Source of the DNA: Sagittula sp. P11 | GTDB lineage: Bacteria > Pseudomonadota > Alphaproteobacteria > Rhodobacterales > Rhodobacteraceae | Reading direction: 5' to 3' | Assembly: GCF_002814095.1 (NCBI RefSeq) | Contig: NZ_CP021913.1 | Location: forward strand, 1,240,001-1,304,000 | Length of the DNA stretch: 64,000 nt | Part shown: piece after piece, positions 16,597 through 24,866 of the stretch | Layout of the letters: every line of letters starts with the position of its first letter | Position numbering within the stretch: position 1 is the first letter of the stretch | Program-made: the position numbers and the translations under genes | The notes under the pieces: generated by a model | The model's database searches: none | Told to the model about the DNA's origin: nothing | Seen by the model: the letters and a program-made list of their open reading frames with translations, nothing else

Positions 16597-18390
16597 ATGG
16601 CCCGTACCCCGGCAAACGCCCCCGGCGAGGAGCGCGAGAAGTCGAAGAACGTCGGCGCCCTGCGCGCGCTCTGGCCGTTCGTCCGTCCCTACCGGGCGCT
16701 GGTCATCGCCGCCATCGGCGCACTGATCCTGACCGCCTGCGTCTCGCTGGTGCTGCCCATGGCCGTGCGCCGGGTGGTCGACAACTTCAATGCCGAAGGC
16801 GCGCTGCTGGACAAGTACTTTGCCGCCGCACTGGGGATCGCCGCGCTGCTGGCGGTGGGCACGGCGATGCGCTACGCGCTGGTGACCCGGCTGGGCGAAC
16901 GGGTCGTGGCCGACATCCGCAAGGCGGTCTTCGACAAGGTGATCGGCCTGTCGCCCTCGTTCTACGAGAAGGTCATGACCGGCGAGGTCCTGAGCCGCAT
17001 CACCACCGACACGACGCTGATCCTGTCGGTGATCGGCTCCTCCACCTCCATCGCGCTGCGCAACGTGCTGCTGTTCTCGGGCGGGCTGGTGCTGATGCTC
17101 TTCACCTCGCCCAAGCTGACCGGCCTCGTGCTGCTGATCGTGCCGCTGGTGGTGGTGCCGATCCTCGTGCTGGGGCGCCGGATGCGGGTGCTGAGCCGCG
17201 AGAACCAGGACTGGATCGCCGCCTCCTCCGGCAACGCGTCGGAGGCGCTGAGCGCGGTGCAGACCGTGCAGGCCTACACGCATGAAACCCTGTCGCGCGC
17301 CGCCTTCTCCGACGTGACGGAGAAAAGCTTCGTCGCCGCCAAGAAGCGCATCTGGACCCGCGCAGCCCTGACGATGATCGTCATCTTCCTTGTGTTCACC
17401 GGGATCGTCGGCGTGCTCTGGATCGGCGCGTGGGACGTGCGTGCGGGCGACATGAGCGCCGGTGTGCTGATCCAGTTCGTCATCTACTCCGTCATGGTGG
17501 CGGGCGCCGTGGGCGCGCTGTCGGAAACCTTCTCCGAACTGCAGCGCGCCGCCGGTGCGACGGAGCGGCTGGTGGACCTGCTGCAGGCCGAGGACACGGT
17601 CAACGACCCCGCCCAACCGGTGGCGCTGGCCGCGCCCGTCCGCGGAGAGATCGTCTTCGACGACGTGCACTTTTCCTACCCCTCTCGGCCCGGCGTCTCG
17701 GCGCTGGACGGCGTTTCGCTGCACATCGCCCCGGGCGAGACCGTGGCGCTGGTCGGCCCCTCCGGTGCCGGCAAGACCACCATCGTGCAACTGATCCAGC
17801 GGTTCTACGATCCGGCCTTCGGACGGGTGACGCTGGACGGCGTGGCGCTGACCGAGATGTCGCGTGACGCCTTCCGCCAGCACATCGCGCTCGTGCCGCA
17901 GGACCCGGTGATCTTCGCCGCCTCTGCGCGCGACAACATCCGCTTCGGCCGCCCCGACGCATCGGATGCAGAGGTCGAGGCCGCAGCACGGGCCGCGGCC
18001 GCGCACGACTTCCTGACAGGGCTGCCGGACGGCTACGAGACCTGGCTGGGCGAGCGCGGCGTGATGCTGTCGGGTGGCCAGAAACAGCGCGTGGCCATCG
18101 CCCGCGCTATCCTGCGCGACGCGCCGGTGCTCCTGCTGGACGAGGCGACCTCGGCGCTCGATGCCGAAAGCGAACGGCTTGTGCAAAGCGCCGTCGACAC
18201 GCTGGCCGAAGGGCGGACCACGGTGATCGTCGCGCACCGTCTGGCCACGGTGAAGAAGGCGGACCGCATCGTGGTCATGGACCAGGGCCGGATCGTGGCA
18301 CAGGGCACACATGACGCCCTGGTGGCGGAAGGCGGCCTCTACGCCCGTCTGGCCCGCCTCCAGTTCACCGAGGGCATGGCCGCGGAGTGA
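16597..18390 (+). CDS. ABC transporter, fused permease/ATPase exporter
   Basis: The protein has 597 residues in the half-transporter layout of the MsbA/lipid-and-drug exporter class. Residues 20-320 hold six membrane helices. Residues 350-590 are the ATPase with Walker A GPSGAGKTT, signature MLSGGQKQR, Walker B VLLLDEATSALD and the H-loop IVAHRLATV. The charged N-terminus ANAPGEEREKSKNVGALRAL lies in the cytoplasm. It would work as a homodimer in the inner membrane. The ribosome site AAGGAGAGG is strong. The substrate is not deducible; there is no operon partner. Confidence 0.93.
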   Translation: MARTPANAPGEEREKSKNVGALRALWPFVRPYRALVIAAIGALILTACVSLVLPMAVRRVVDNFNAEGALLDKYFAAALGIAALLAVGTAMRYALVTRLGERVVADIRKAVFDKVIGLSPSFYEKVMTGEVLSRITTDTTLILSVIGSSTSIALRNVLLFSGGLVLMLFTSPKLTGLVLLIVPLVVVPILVLGRRMRVLSRENQDWIAASSGNASEALSAVQTVQAYTHETLSRAAFSDVTEKSFVAAKKRIWTRAALTMIVIFLVFTGIVGVLWIGAWDVRAGDMSAGVLIQFVIYSVMVAGAVGALSETFSELQRAAGATERLVDLLQAEDTVNDPAQPVALAAPVRGEIVFDDVHFSYPSRPGVSALDGVSLHIAPGETVALVGPSGAGKTTIVQLIQRFYDPAFGRVTLDGVALTEMSRDAFRQHIALVPQDPVIFAASARDNIRFGRPDASDAEVEAAARAAAAHDFLTGLPDGYETWLGERGVMLSGGQKQRVAIARAILRDAPVLLLDEATSALDAESERLVQSAVDTLAEGRTTVIVAHRLATVKKADRIVVMDQGRIVAQGTHDALVAEGGLYARLARLQFTEGMAAE

Positions 18391-18833
18391 ACGAGCGAAT
18401 TACGTGACCGTCCAGAGCGCAGGTCGCGCAGCCGTCCTGATCTCCCGCTGCCTGCCCTGAACATCTGACGTCACCCAACCGCCAGCCGCGCTCGATGCAA
18501 CGTATCGCGCCGCCCGCGCGGGACCGCGCTGCAACCGTTTGACCGCCGGCACCTTCGAGCGTTGCGGCCCCCAAAAGACCGAGGCGCATAGCCCCGCCCT
18601 ACATCCGGTCATTCGCGCTGCAGCGTCACCAAGCTGAACATCCCCTTTCTCTGATCGTCGGCAAGGGGGCTTTGCCCCCGGCTCTTCGAGCCTCCCCCAA
18701 GGTATTTCCATCCAGGTGAAGTCGCGGCCACGCTTCGCCGAGGCGTCTCCTTCATCTTCGTTCAAGCCCCCTCGGCGGCTGCCGCAGGCAGCGGGGCCGG
18801 AGCCTCCATCTCGCCTATGAGGCGCCACCAATG
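18391..18833. other. Intergenic region carrying a dispersed repeat copy
   Basis: No credible gene is seen in these 440 bases between the ABC exporter and the 5'-nucleotidase gene. The open frames present lack ribosome sites and family signatures. The only recognisable item is the multi-hairpin repeat at 18665-18721, described separately. Confidence 0.5.
18665..18721 (+). repeat. Dispersed multi-hairpin repeat, copy 1
   Basis: Two small hairpins stand in a row: GGGGGC-TTT-GCCCCC at 18665-18679 and GGCTC-TTC-GAGCC at 18680-18692. They are followed at 18694-18721 by a core that starts CCCCCAAGGTATTT and ends GGTGAAG. The same order of mini-hairpins followed by a GGTATTT...GATGAAG core occurs at 59.7 kb, with partial copies near 35.8 and 56.4 kb. 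Confidence 0.65.
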
Positions 18834-18862
18834 AAAAAGGGCGGCACCTTGCGGCACCGCCC
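18834..18862 (-). terminator. Intrinsic terminator of the 5'-nucleotidase gene
   Basis: The minus-strand RNA forms a 10-bp helix (18862-18853 with 18848-18839, two G-U pairs) closed by a GCAA tetraloop and followed by five Us. It lies 25 bases after the stop codon. Confidence 0.88.
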
Positions 18863-18887
18863 CTCGTTCGGAGTTTGAGGTGTGATC

Positions 18888-20453
18888 TTACTCGGAGCCA
18901 AGGACCTTGATGCGGCCGTCGGTGTAGGGCGCGTAGGGGCCCTGCTCCGCGAGGTATTCTGCCGTCACGTCGGCGAGGTCGGGACCGAAGTCGTAGGCGT
19001 TCTCCGCGTCCACGAACATCTTGTAGCCGTCGCCGCCGTTACGGACGTAGTTGTTGGACACCACGCCGTAGGTCTTTTCCGGGTCGATGGGTTCCCCGCC
19101 GACCATGACCTCGGAGATCCGGCTGCCCGGTTCTGCGGAGGGATCGACGGTGAAGGAAATGCCCGCGACCTGCGGGAAGCGGCCGCCGCCGTCCTCCATC
19201 TGGCTCACGCCGTTCTCCAGCGCCTCGACCAGGGTCGCGCCGGTCACCTGGAAGGTCGACAGCGTGTTCTGGAACGGAAGAACGGTCAGCACTTCGCCCA
19301 TGGTTACCTCGCCCGCGTCGATGGACGCGCGCAGGCCGCCGCCGTTGGCGATGGCGACCTCGATGCCCTGGTCCTTCACGCGGTCCAGCATGGCGTCGGC
19401 CACGAGGTTGCCCATCGGACATTCCACCGCGCGGCAGACCGACCGGTCGCCCTCGATGGCGTCGGAGGTTTCGGCCACGACCTCGTTGCGGATCTCGTCC
19501 AGCGGCGCTGCGGCCTCGGCGATGCGCGCCTTGGTGCCCTCTTCTTCGGCCACGCTGCCGTCCAGCAGGATCGGCTCGCCCTTGGCTTCGGTGATCACGC
19601 CCTCGTCGTCGAAGACCACGTTCAACTCACCGAGGAACTTGCCGTAGGCGTAGGCCTGCACGATGGCAGTGTCGCCGACCATGACCGGGTACGGTCCCTT
19701 CGCGCCTTCCTGCGTGTTGGACAGGAGCGAGTTGTCGTGGCCGCCGACGATCACGTCGACGCCGGTGGTGTTCTCGGCCACCTTCTTGTCGACGTTCAGA
19801 CCGGAGTGAGACAGGACGATGATCTTGTTCACGCCCTCTTCGGTCAGCTTGTCGACCTCGGCCTGCACGGCCTCGGACGGGTCGGTGAAGATGATGTTCT
19901 TGCCGGGCGATGCCAGCTCATCGGTGTCCTGCGGGGTCAGACCGATCAGGCCGATCTTCTCGCCGCCCTTCTCGATCACCGTGGACTTCATGATCGAGTC
20001 CTTCAGCAGGTCCTCGCCGGAGATGTCGGCGTTCGACATCAGCACCGGGAATTCCACCGCATCAACGAAGCCGCGCAGAACCTCGGGGCCGTCGTCGAAT
20101 TCGTGGTTGCCCACGGTCATCGCGTCGTAACCCATCTGGTTCATCATCTCGGCGGCAAGCTTGCCCTTGTAGTAGGTGTAGAACAGCGTGCCCTGGAACT
20201 GGTCGCCGCCGTCCACGAGGATGTAGTTGTTGGTCCGGGTCTTGGCCTCGTTGATCGCGGTCTGCAGGCGTGCGGAACCGCCGAAGCATTCACCGGCGTC
20301 GTTGTCCTCTGCCGAGCAGCCGGAATCGTAGGCCGAGATCGGCTCGAACCGGGCGTGGAAGTCGTTGGTGTGCAGGATGGTCAGCGAATAATCGGCGCTC
20401 GCGGCACCCGCGATCAGGGCGAATGCGGCGGCGCTGGTCATCAGGCGGTACAT
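18888..20453 (-). CDS. Periplasmic 5'-nucleotidase / metallophosphatase (UshA-like)
   Basis: This 521-residue exported enzyme has a signal peptide, MYRLMTSAAAFALIAGAASA. The N-terminal metallophosphoesterase domain carries LHTNDFHARFE, LVDGGDQFQG and VGNHEFDDG, which bind two metal ions, and later SHSGLNVD and VGGHDNSL. The C-terminal nucleotide-binding domain has ANGGGLRASIDAG and NNYVRNGGDGYKMF. It should dephosphorylate extracellular nucleotides to release nucleosides and phosphate. Length matches UshA-type proteins. It is a single-gene unit ended by a strong terminator. I see no convincing Pho box upstream. Confidence 0.93.
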   Translation of the reverse strand: MYRLMTSAAAFALIAGAASADYSLTILHTNDFHARFEPISAYDSGCSAEDNDAGECFGGSARLQTAINEAKTRTNNYILVDGGDQFQGTLFYTYYKGKLAAEMMNQMGYDAMTVGNHEFDDGPEVLRGFVDAVEFPVLMSNADISGEDLLKDSIMKSTVIEKGGEKIGLIGLTPQDTDELASPGKNIIFTDPSEAVQAEVDKLTEEGVNKIIVLSHSGLNVDKKVAENTTGVDVIVGGHDNSLLSNTQEGAKGPYPVMVGDTAIVQAYAYGKFLGELNVVFDDEGVITEAKGEPILLDGSVAEEEGTKARIAEAAAPLDEIRNEVVAETSDAIEGDRSVCRAVECPMGNLVADAMLDRVKDQGIEVAIANGGGLRASIDAGEVTMGEVLTVLPFQNTLSTFQVTGATLVEALENGVSQMEDGGGRFPQVAGISFTVDPSAEPGSRISEVMVGGEPIDPEKTYGVVSNNYVRNGGDGYKMFVDAENAYDFGPDLADVTAEYLAEQGPYAPYTDGRIKVLGSE

Positions 20454-20664
20454 GAAAGACCTCTCTGTCAGAACTGTTTTATCTCGTCAGCAGACCCCGG
20501 TTGGACCAAAGAGTCAAAGCCTGAAACCGCATATCGCAACGTCAGGCGACGATTCGATGACGGCGGTGCACGAATGCGGGTCACGGGGCCTTGAGCCCCA
20601 CGACAAGGCCGCCGCGGGCAGGCCGGGGATTGACCGGCGGCACGATCCCCGGCAACAGGATGAC

Positions 20665-21003
20665 ATGCTGATTTACAAGATCCTGAGAGCCGACGAGTGG
20701 TCGGACCTGCGCGCCCGGGGCGCAACCGAGGGCGCGCCGGTGGATATCGCCGACGGCTTCATCCATTTCTCCACCGCCGAACAGGCGCGGGAAACCGCGG
20801 CAAAGCACTTTGCCGGAGAGGACGGGCTGATGCTGGCGGAGCTGGAGACCGACCGCATGGGCGATGCGCTCAAATGGGAGAAATCCCGCGGCGGCGCGCT
20901 CTTCCCGCATTTCTACGGGCCGCTGACCCTGGCGCATGTGACTTGGTGCCAGCCCCTGCCCATCAGAGACGGCGCCCACCAGTTCCCTGAGAGCTTCGCG
21001 TGA
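20665..21003 (+). CDS. DUF952 family protein
   Basis: This 112-residue cytoplasmic protein carries the DUF952 pattern: MLIYKILRADEWSDL, ADGFIHFSTAEQARETA, FAGEDGLMLAELETDRMG and ALFPHFYGPLTLAHV. The frame is open upstream to 20452, but family similarity and an AGGAT ribosome site place the start here. Function is not established. It is the first gene of a tightly overlapping operon with the DUF1330-like gene, pyrD and arsC; the next GTG start overlaps its stop. Confidence 0.85.
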   Translation: MLIYKILRADEWSDLRARGATEGAPVDIADGFIHFSTAEQARETAAKHFAGEDGLMLAELETDRMGDALKWEKSRGGALFPHFYGPLTLAHVTWCQPLPIRDGAHQFPESFA

Positions 21004-21428
21004 GCCATGTCGATCCCACGCGGGCGCAGTTCGACGCCTTCAAGGGGCTCGACCGAGACGAGCCTTGCGAGATGCTGAACCTCGTGCGCCTGCGTGACCG
21101 GGCCGCCTACCCGGAGGATCACCCGCTCAGCGGCGCGGGCCTGACCGGGGCGGAGGCCTACGCCCGCTACGGGGCCGAAAGCGGTCCGGTCCTGGCGAAG
21201 GTCGGCGGCCACATCCTCTGGCGCGGCGGGTTCCGCACCACGCTGATCGGGCCGGAGGGCGAGGGCTGGGATCACGTCTTCATCGCGCGCTACCCGTCCG
21301 CCCATGCCTTCATGGCGATGGTCAAGGACCCGGACTATGCCCGCGCGGTGATCCACCGGCAGGCGGCGGTGGCCGACTCGCGGCTGGTCCGCTGTGCCCC
21401 TGCCGAGACCGGGGAGGTGTTCGGATGA
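21000..21428 (+). CDS. DUF1330-like (dimeric alpha/beta barrel) protein
   Basis: The protein has 142 residues. The segments [41 protein letters not shown] and [20 protein letters not shown] fit a DUF1330-type ferredoxin-like fold that forms dimers. The GTG start overlaps the TGA of the previous gene in GTGA, and its own TGA overlaps the pyrD ATG, so all three are coupled. Function unknown. A gene like this is often found with pyrD in related bacteria; that is recollection and was not checked. Confidence 0.75.
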   Translation: MSHVDPTRAQFDAFKGLDRDEPCEMLNLVRLRDRAAYPEDHPLSGAGLTGAEAYARYGAESGPVLAKVGGHILWRGGFRTTLIGPEGEGWDHVFIARYPSAHAFMAMVKDPDYARAVIHRQAAVADSRLVRCAPAETGEVFG

Positions 21429-22483
21429 ACGCGCTTGAACGCATCGGGCTGGGGGTCTTGCACCGGCTGGACCCGGAGGACGCGCACACCTGGGCGCTGC
21501 GTGCGCTGAAGGCCGGGGTCGCGCCGCTGCCCGGGCTCGTGACCTCGGAACGCCTCAGGACAGAGGTGGCGGGGCTTCATCTGACCAATCCGATCGGGCT
21601 GGCCGCCGGGTTCGACAAGAATGCAGAGGCGCTGATGCCGCTGTCGCGCGCGGGCTTCGGGTTCGTCGAGGTCGGCGCCATCACCCCGCGTCCGCAGCCC
21701 GGCAACCCGCGCCCCCGGCTCTTCCGGCTGACGGAGGACGCGGCGGCGATCAACCGCTTCGGCTTCAACAACCAGGGCATGGAGGCGGCGGCCTCCCGGC
21801 TGGAGAACCGCCCGCGCGACATGGTGCTGGGTCTGAACCTCGGCGCGAACAAGGACAGCGACGACCGGGCCGCGGACTTCGCCAAGGTGCTGGGCCGCTG
21901 CGGCGCGCACCTCGACTTCGCGACGGTGAACGTGTCGTCGCCCAACACCGAAAAGCTGCGCGACCTGCAGGGGAAAGAGGCGCTGTCCGCCCTGCTGGCA
22001 GGGGTGATGGCGGCGCGCGACGCGCTTCCGAAACCGTTGCCCGTCTTCCTCAAGATCGCGCCGGACCTCGATGCCCAGGGGCTGGAGGACGTGGCCGATG
22101 TGGCGCTGTCTTCGGGCGTGGCGGGAGTGATCGCCACCAACACGACGCTGGCACGCGACGGCCTGCGGTCGGCGCACAGGGGCGAAACCGGCGGCCTGTC
22201 AGGGCAACCGCTGTTCGAGAGATCGACCCGCGTGCTGGCGCGCCTGTCGCAGCTAACCGAGGGGCGTCTGCCGCTGATCGGCGTGGGCGGGGTGTCGACG
22301 GCAGAGCAGGCCTATGCCAAGATCCGGGCGGGCGCCTCGGCAGTTCAGCTTTACACCGCGCTGGTCTACGGTGGCCTTGGGCTGGGCGCAGAGATCGCCC
22401 GCGGCCTTGATGCGCTTCTGGCGCGGGACAATTTCAGGACTGTCGCCGACGCTGTCGGCACGGATCGGGAGAAATGGCTATGA
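21425..22483 (+). CDS. pyrD: Dihydroorotate dehydrogenase (quinone), class 2
   Basis: This 352-residue enzyme catalyses the fourth step of pyrimidine synthesis, oxidising dihydroorotate to orotate with FMN and passing electrons to ubiquinone at the inner membrane. The N-terminal helical part (residues 1-45) typical of class 2 precedes [36 protein letters not shown] and [11 protein letters not shown] follow. The catalytic-base Ser lies in [26 protein letters not shown] and [17 protein letters not shown] complete the FMN site. The ATG overlaps the previous stop, and the end overlaps the arsC start by 10 bases. Confidence 0.97.
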   Translation: MNALERIGLGVLHRLDPEDAHTWALRALKAGVAPLPGLVTSERLRTEVAGLHLTNPIGLAAGFDKNAEALMPLSRAGFGFVEVGAITPRPQPGNPRPRLFRLTEDAAAINRFGFNNQGMEAAASRLENRPRDMVLGLNLGANKDSDDRAADFAKVLGRCGAHLDFATVNVSSPNTEKLRDLQGKEALSALLAGVMAARDALPKPLPVFLKIAPDLDAQGLEDVADVALSSGVAGVIATNTTLARDGLRSAHRGETGGLSGQPLFERSTRVLARLSQLTEGRLPLIGVGGVSTAEQAYAKIRAGASAVQLYTALVYGGLGLGAEIARGLDALLARDNFRTVADAVGTDREKWL

Positions 22484-22824
22484 TCCTCTGGCACAATCCG
22501 CGCTGCTCCAAGTCGCGCGAAGCGCTGAAGCTGCTTGAAGACAAGGGCTACGAGGTGGAGGTCTTCCGCTATCTCGACACGCCGCCGTCGTTCGAACAAC
22601 TCGAGTCGCTGCACAAGGTTCTGGGCGTCCCCGCCATCGAGATGGTCCGCACCAAGGAGGCCGCCTTCCGCGAACACGGACTGTCGAAGGACGACCCGGA
22701 CGAGGCGCTGCTGAACGCCATGGTGGCCGAGCCGAAGCTGATCGAACGCCCGATCCTCGTGCGCGGCGACCGGGCCGTGATCGGCCGCCCGCCGGAACGC
22801 GTGCTGGACCTCGCCGCCGAGTAA
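22474..22824 (+). CDS. arsC: Arsenate reductase (glutaredoxin-dependent type, ArsC family)
   Basis: This 116-residue thioredoxin-fold protein has the catalytic cysteine in [16 protein letters not shown] at the start of the first helix. The Arg-bearing segments MVRTKE and [20 protein letters not shown] match the arsenate-binding arginines of ArsC. It would reduce arsenate to arsenite using glutathione and glutaredoxin. It overlaps the end of pyrD, an odd partner for an arsenic gene. No arsenite pump is nearby, so a housekeeping role or another oxidised substrate is possible. An in-frame second ATG two codons later is equally usable. Confidence 0.88.
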   Translation: MAMILWHNPRCSKSREALKLLEDKGYEVEVFRYLDTPPSFEQLESLHKVLGVPAIEMVRTKEAAFREHGLSKDDPDEALLNAMVAEPKLIERPILVRGDRAVIGRPPERVLDLAAE

Positions 22825-22844
22825 GGCGCGGCCAAGGGGTGGAG

Positions 22845-24866
22845 CTAAGCCAGCCCGCCCCAGCCCGCATCGGGCATGAAGCGTTCGCCGTGCCGTGCCG
22901 CCAGCGTACGCAGGCGGTCAGGCACCCCGCCCCGCACCTTCGCATAGTGCAGCGGCCCGCCGCGGAACGGCGCGAACCCCATCCCCAGCACTGCTGCGGC
23001 GTCGGCGGTGTCGGCGTCCGCCACGATCTTGCGTCGCAGCGAACTTGCAGCGGCATCGCAGATCGGCAGGACAAGCCGGTCAGAGATATCGGGTGAGGCA
23101 GGCTCCACCGGCAACAGGGGCGGCTTCTCTCCCTTTGCGTAGAGGTAAAGGCCGGTGCCCGTGGCGATCCCGGTGTGTCCGTCCTCGACCATTTCGGGCA
23201 ACCAGCCGGGGATGGCGGCGACCGCGCAGTCGGATGTCTCGGTCACCGTGTGGAACAGCGCGAGGCAGCGATCCAGACCCAGCTTGTCCGCCAGCGTGAC
23301 CGGGCCCATGGGCATGCCGAACCCCAGCGCCGCGCAGTCCAGATCGCGCTTGTCGTGGCCTTCGTCGATCATCACCATTGCCTCCATCAGGTAGGCGGCG
23401 ATCAGGCGTTCCACCAGGCCGACGGGCGCGTCCATCACGGCCAGCGGCAACTGGCCCAGGCAGGTGATGAAGGCCGCCAGGCGGGCGCGTGTCTTCGGAT
23501 CGGTCTGGCGGTGCGCCGTGACCTCCACCAGTCCGGGCACGTCCTCGGAGAACCGCAGCCCGGCAAGGCGCGACGGGCTGCGGACAAGACCTGCCAGTTC
23601 GGCAAGCCGCAGGTGCGGCGTGGCGCTGACCAGAAGGGCCCCGCGTGCCATCACGTCCGCCAGCGCCCTGTGCAGCTCGTGACGGTCGGCAATTTCTTCG
23701 TCGCCGGTGGCGATCACAAGGTCAGCCCGCGACCGGCCATGCCCCTTGGGATCGGGGATCAGGCGGTCGAGCGCGGCCTGCCGGTCCGCTGCCGGGCGCC
23801 CCGTCTCGTCGCACAGCCGCGCGGTCCGGTGAACCGCCTGCCCCAGCTGGTCGAGCGACGGATCCTCCAGTGTCACGCGCAGGCCACCGGCTGCGATGCA
23901 GGCGGCGATTTCGGTCCCGCGCTTGCCGGCGCCGATCACGTGCACCGTGCGGATCGGCTCATCGTTCCGGGCCTCCAGCGCGGCGCGCAGACGGGAGACG
24001 CGGGTCAGGTTGCGCGACGCGGCGGACTCCGCCAGGCGGGAGAACGAGGCGGTCTCGGCCTGCTGCATGGCCTTGGGGTCGAACCCGTGTTCCTCCCACA
24101 GGGCGATCAGCGCGAAGGGCGCCGGGTAGAAGGCATAGGGCGTGACATGCTCCGATTCCGACCGCAGGCGGCTGGCGGACATGCGGCGGGCGGGCCCCAG
24201 ACGCATGGCCGCGGTGCGCAGGCTTTCCGTCCGGTCCAGCCGCCGCTCCACCGCCGCGCGCACGGCTTCGCTGACGTGGCACTCCGGCACAAGCGCATCG
24301 ACGAGACCGAGGGCCTTGGCCCGCACGCCGGTCAGCGGAGCGCCGGTCAGCATCATCTGCATCGCCTCCAACGGATCCATCATCCGGGTCAGGCGGACCG
24401 TGCCGCCCATGAACGGATGCAGCCCGAGGCAGATCTCCGGGAAGGCACAGGTCATCCCTTCGATCCCGATGCGGTGGTCGCAGGCCAGCGCAAGCGACAG
24501 GCCGGTGCCCGACGTGCGGCCATGCATCACCGCAACGGTGGCGCAGGGCAGCCCTGCCAGCCTGTCGAGCACGCTGGCCCCCGCCTCTGCCAGGTCCTGC
24601 GCCGCTGCGCTCTCGAGGTCGGTCAGGTCTTCCGGCGGCAGCCCGTCGGCCAGACCTTCGGGCCTGCGGGCACGCAGGATCACGGCATCCGGCATGTCGG
24701 CAGCGATGGCGTCGAGCAGCCGGTTCAGTTCGTCGAGAACCTGCCGGGTGACTCGGTTGGGACCGGCCCGGGCGCACTCCAGCCACAAGGTGACCTGACC
24801 GCCCTTCCGCTCGGGGCGCCAGTTCTCCGTCTCCGGGAACGCATTATCCGGGACCAACGCGGTCAT
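22845..24866 (-). CDS. FadB/FadJ-like two-domain protein with altered catalytic residues
   Basis: The protein has 673 residues. Residues 20-200 have the crotonase fold and 305-600 the 3-hydroxyacyl-CoA dehydrogenase fold, the order of beta-oxidation alpha subunits. Several catalytic positions differ. In the hydratase oxyanion region TSGTGLSLALACD, Ser124 replaces the first catalytic Glu, while Glu144 in AFPEICLG is kept. The nucleotide loop reads VIGAGKRGTEI. The HFFNP-type catalytic His is Arg438 in AGLRFSEDVPGLVEV; the following Glu448 is kept. The C-terminal GFGMPMGPVTLADKLGLD segment is normal. The ATG overlaps the thiolase-like stop (ATGA), showing coupling. Upstream in-frame extension to 24980 is not coding. 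Activity is doubtful; a degenerate or divergent function is possible. Confidence 0.82.
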   Translation of the reverse strand: MTALVPDNAFPETENWRPERKGGQVTLWLECARAGPNRVTRQVLDELNRLLDAIAADMPDAVILRARRPEGLADGLPPEDLTDLESAAAQDLAEAGASVLDRLAGLPCATVAVMHGRTSGTGLSLALACDHRIGIEGMTCAFPEICLGLHPFMGGTVRLTRMMDPLEAMQMMLTGAPLTGVRAKALGLVDALVPECHVSEAVRAAVERRLDRTESLRTAAMRLGPARRMSASRLRSESEHVTPYAFYPAPFALIALWEEHGFDPKAMQQAETASFSRLAESAASRNLTRVSRLRAALEARNDEPIRTVHVIGAGKRGTEIAACIAAGGLRVTLEDPSLDQLGQAVHRTARLCDETGRPAADRQAALDRLIPDPKGHGRSRADLVIATGDEEIADRHELHRALADVMARGALLVSATPHLRLAELAGLVRSPSRLAGLRFSEDVPGLVEVTAHRQTDPKTRARLAAFITCLGQLPLAVMDAPVGLVERLIAAYLMEAMVMIDEGHDKRDLDCAALGFGMPMGPVTLADKLGLDRCLALFHTVTETSDCAVAAIPGWLPEMVEDGHTGIATGTGLYLYAKGEKPPLLPVEPASPDISDRLVLPICDAAASSLRRKIVADADTADAAAVLGMGFAPFRGGPLHYAKVRGGVPDRLRTLAARHGERFMPDAGWGGLA

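Noticed and set aside
20463-20485. CTGTCA-like sequence upstream of the 5'-nucleotidase, considered as a Pho box
   Set aside because: The second half is at the wrong spacing (9 bases) and poorly matched.
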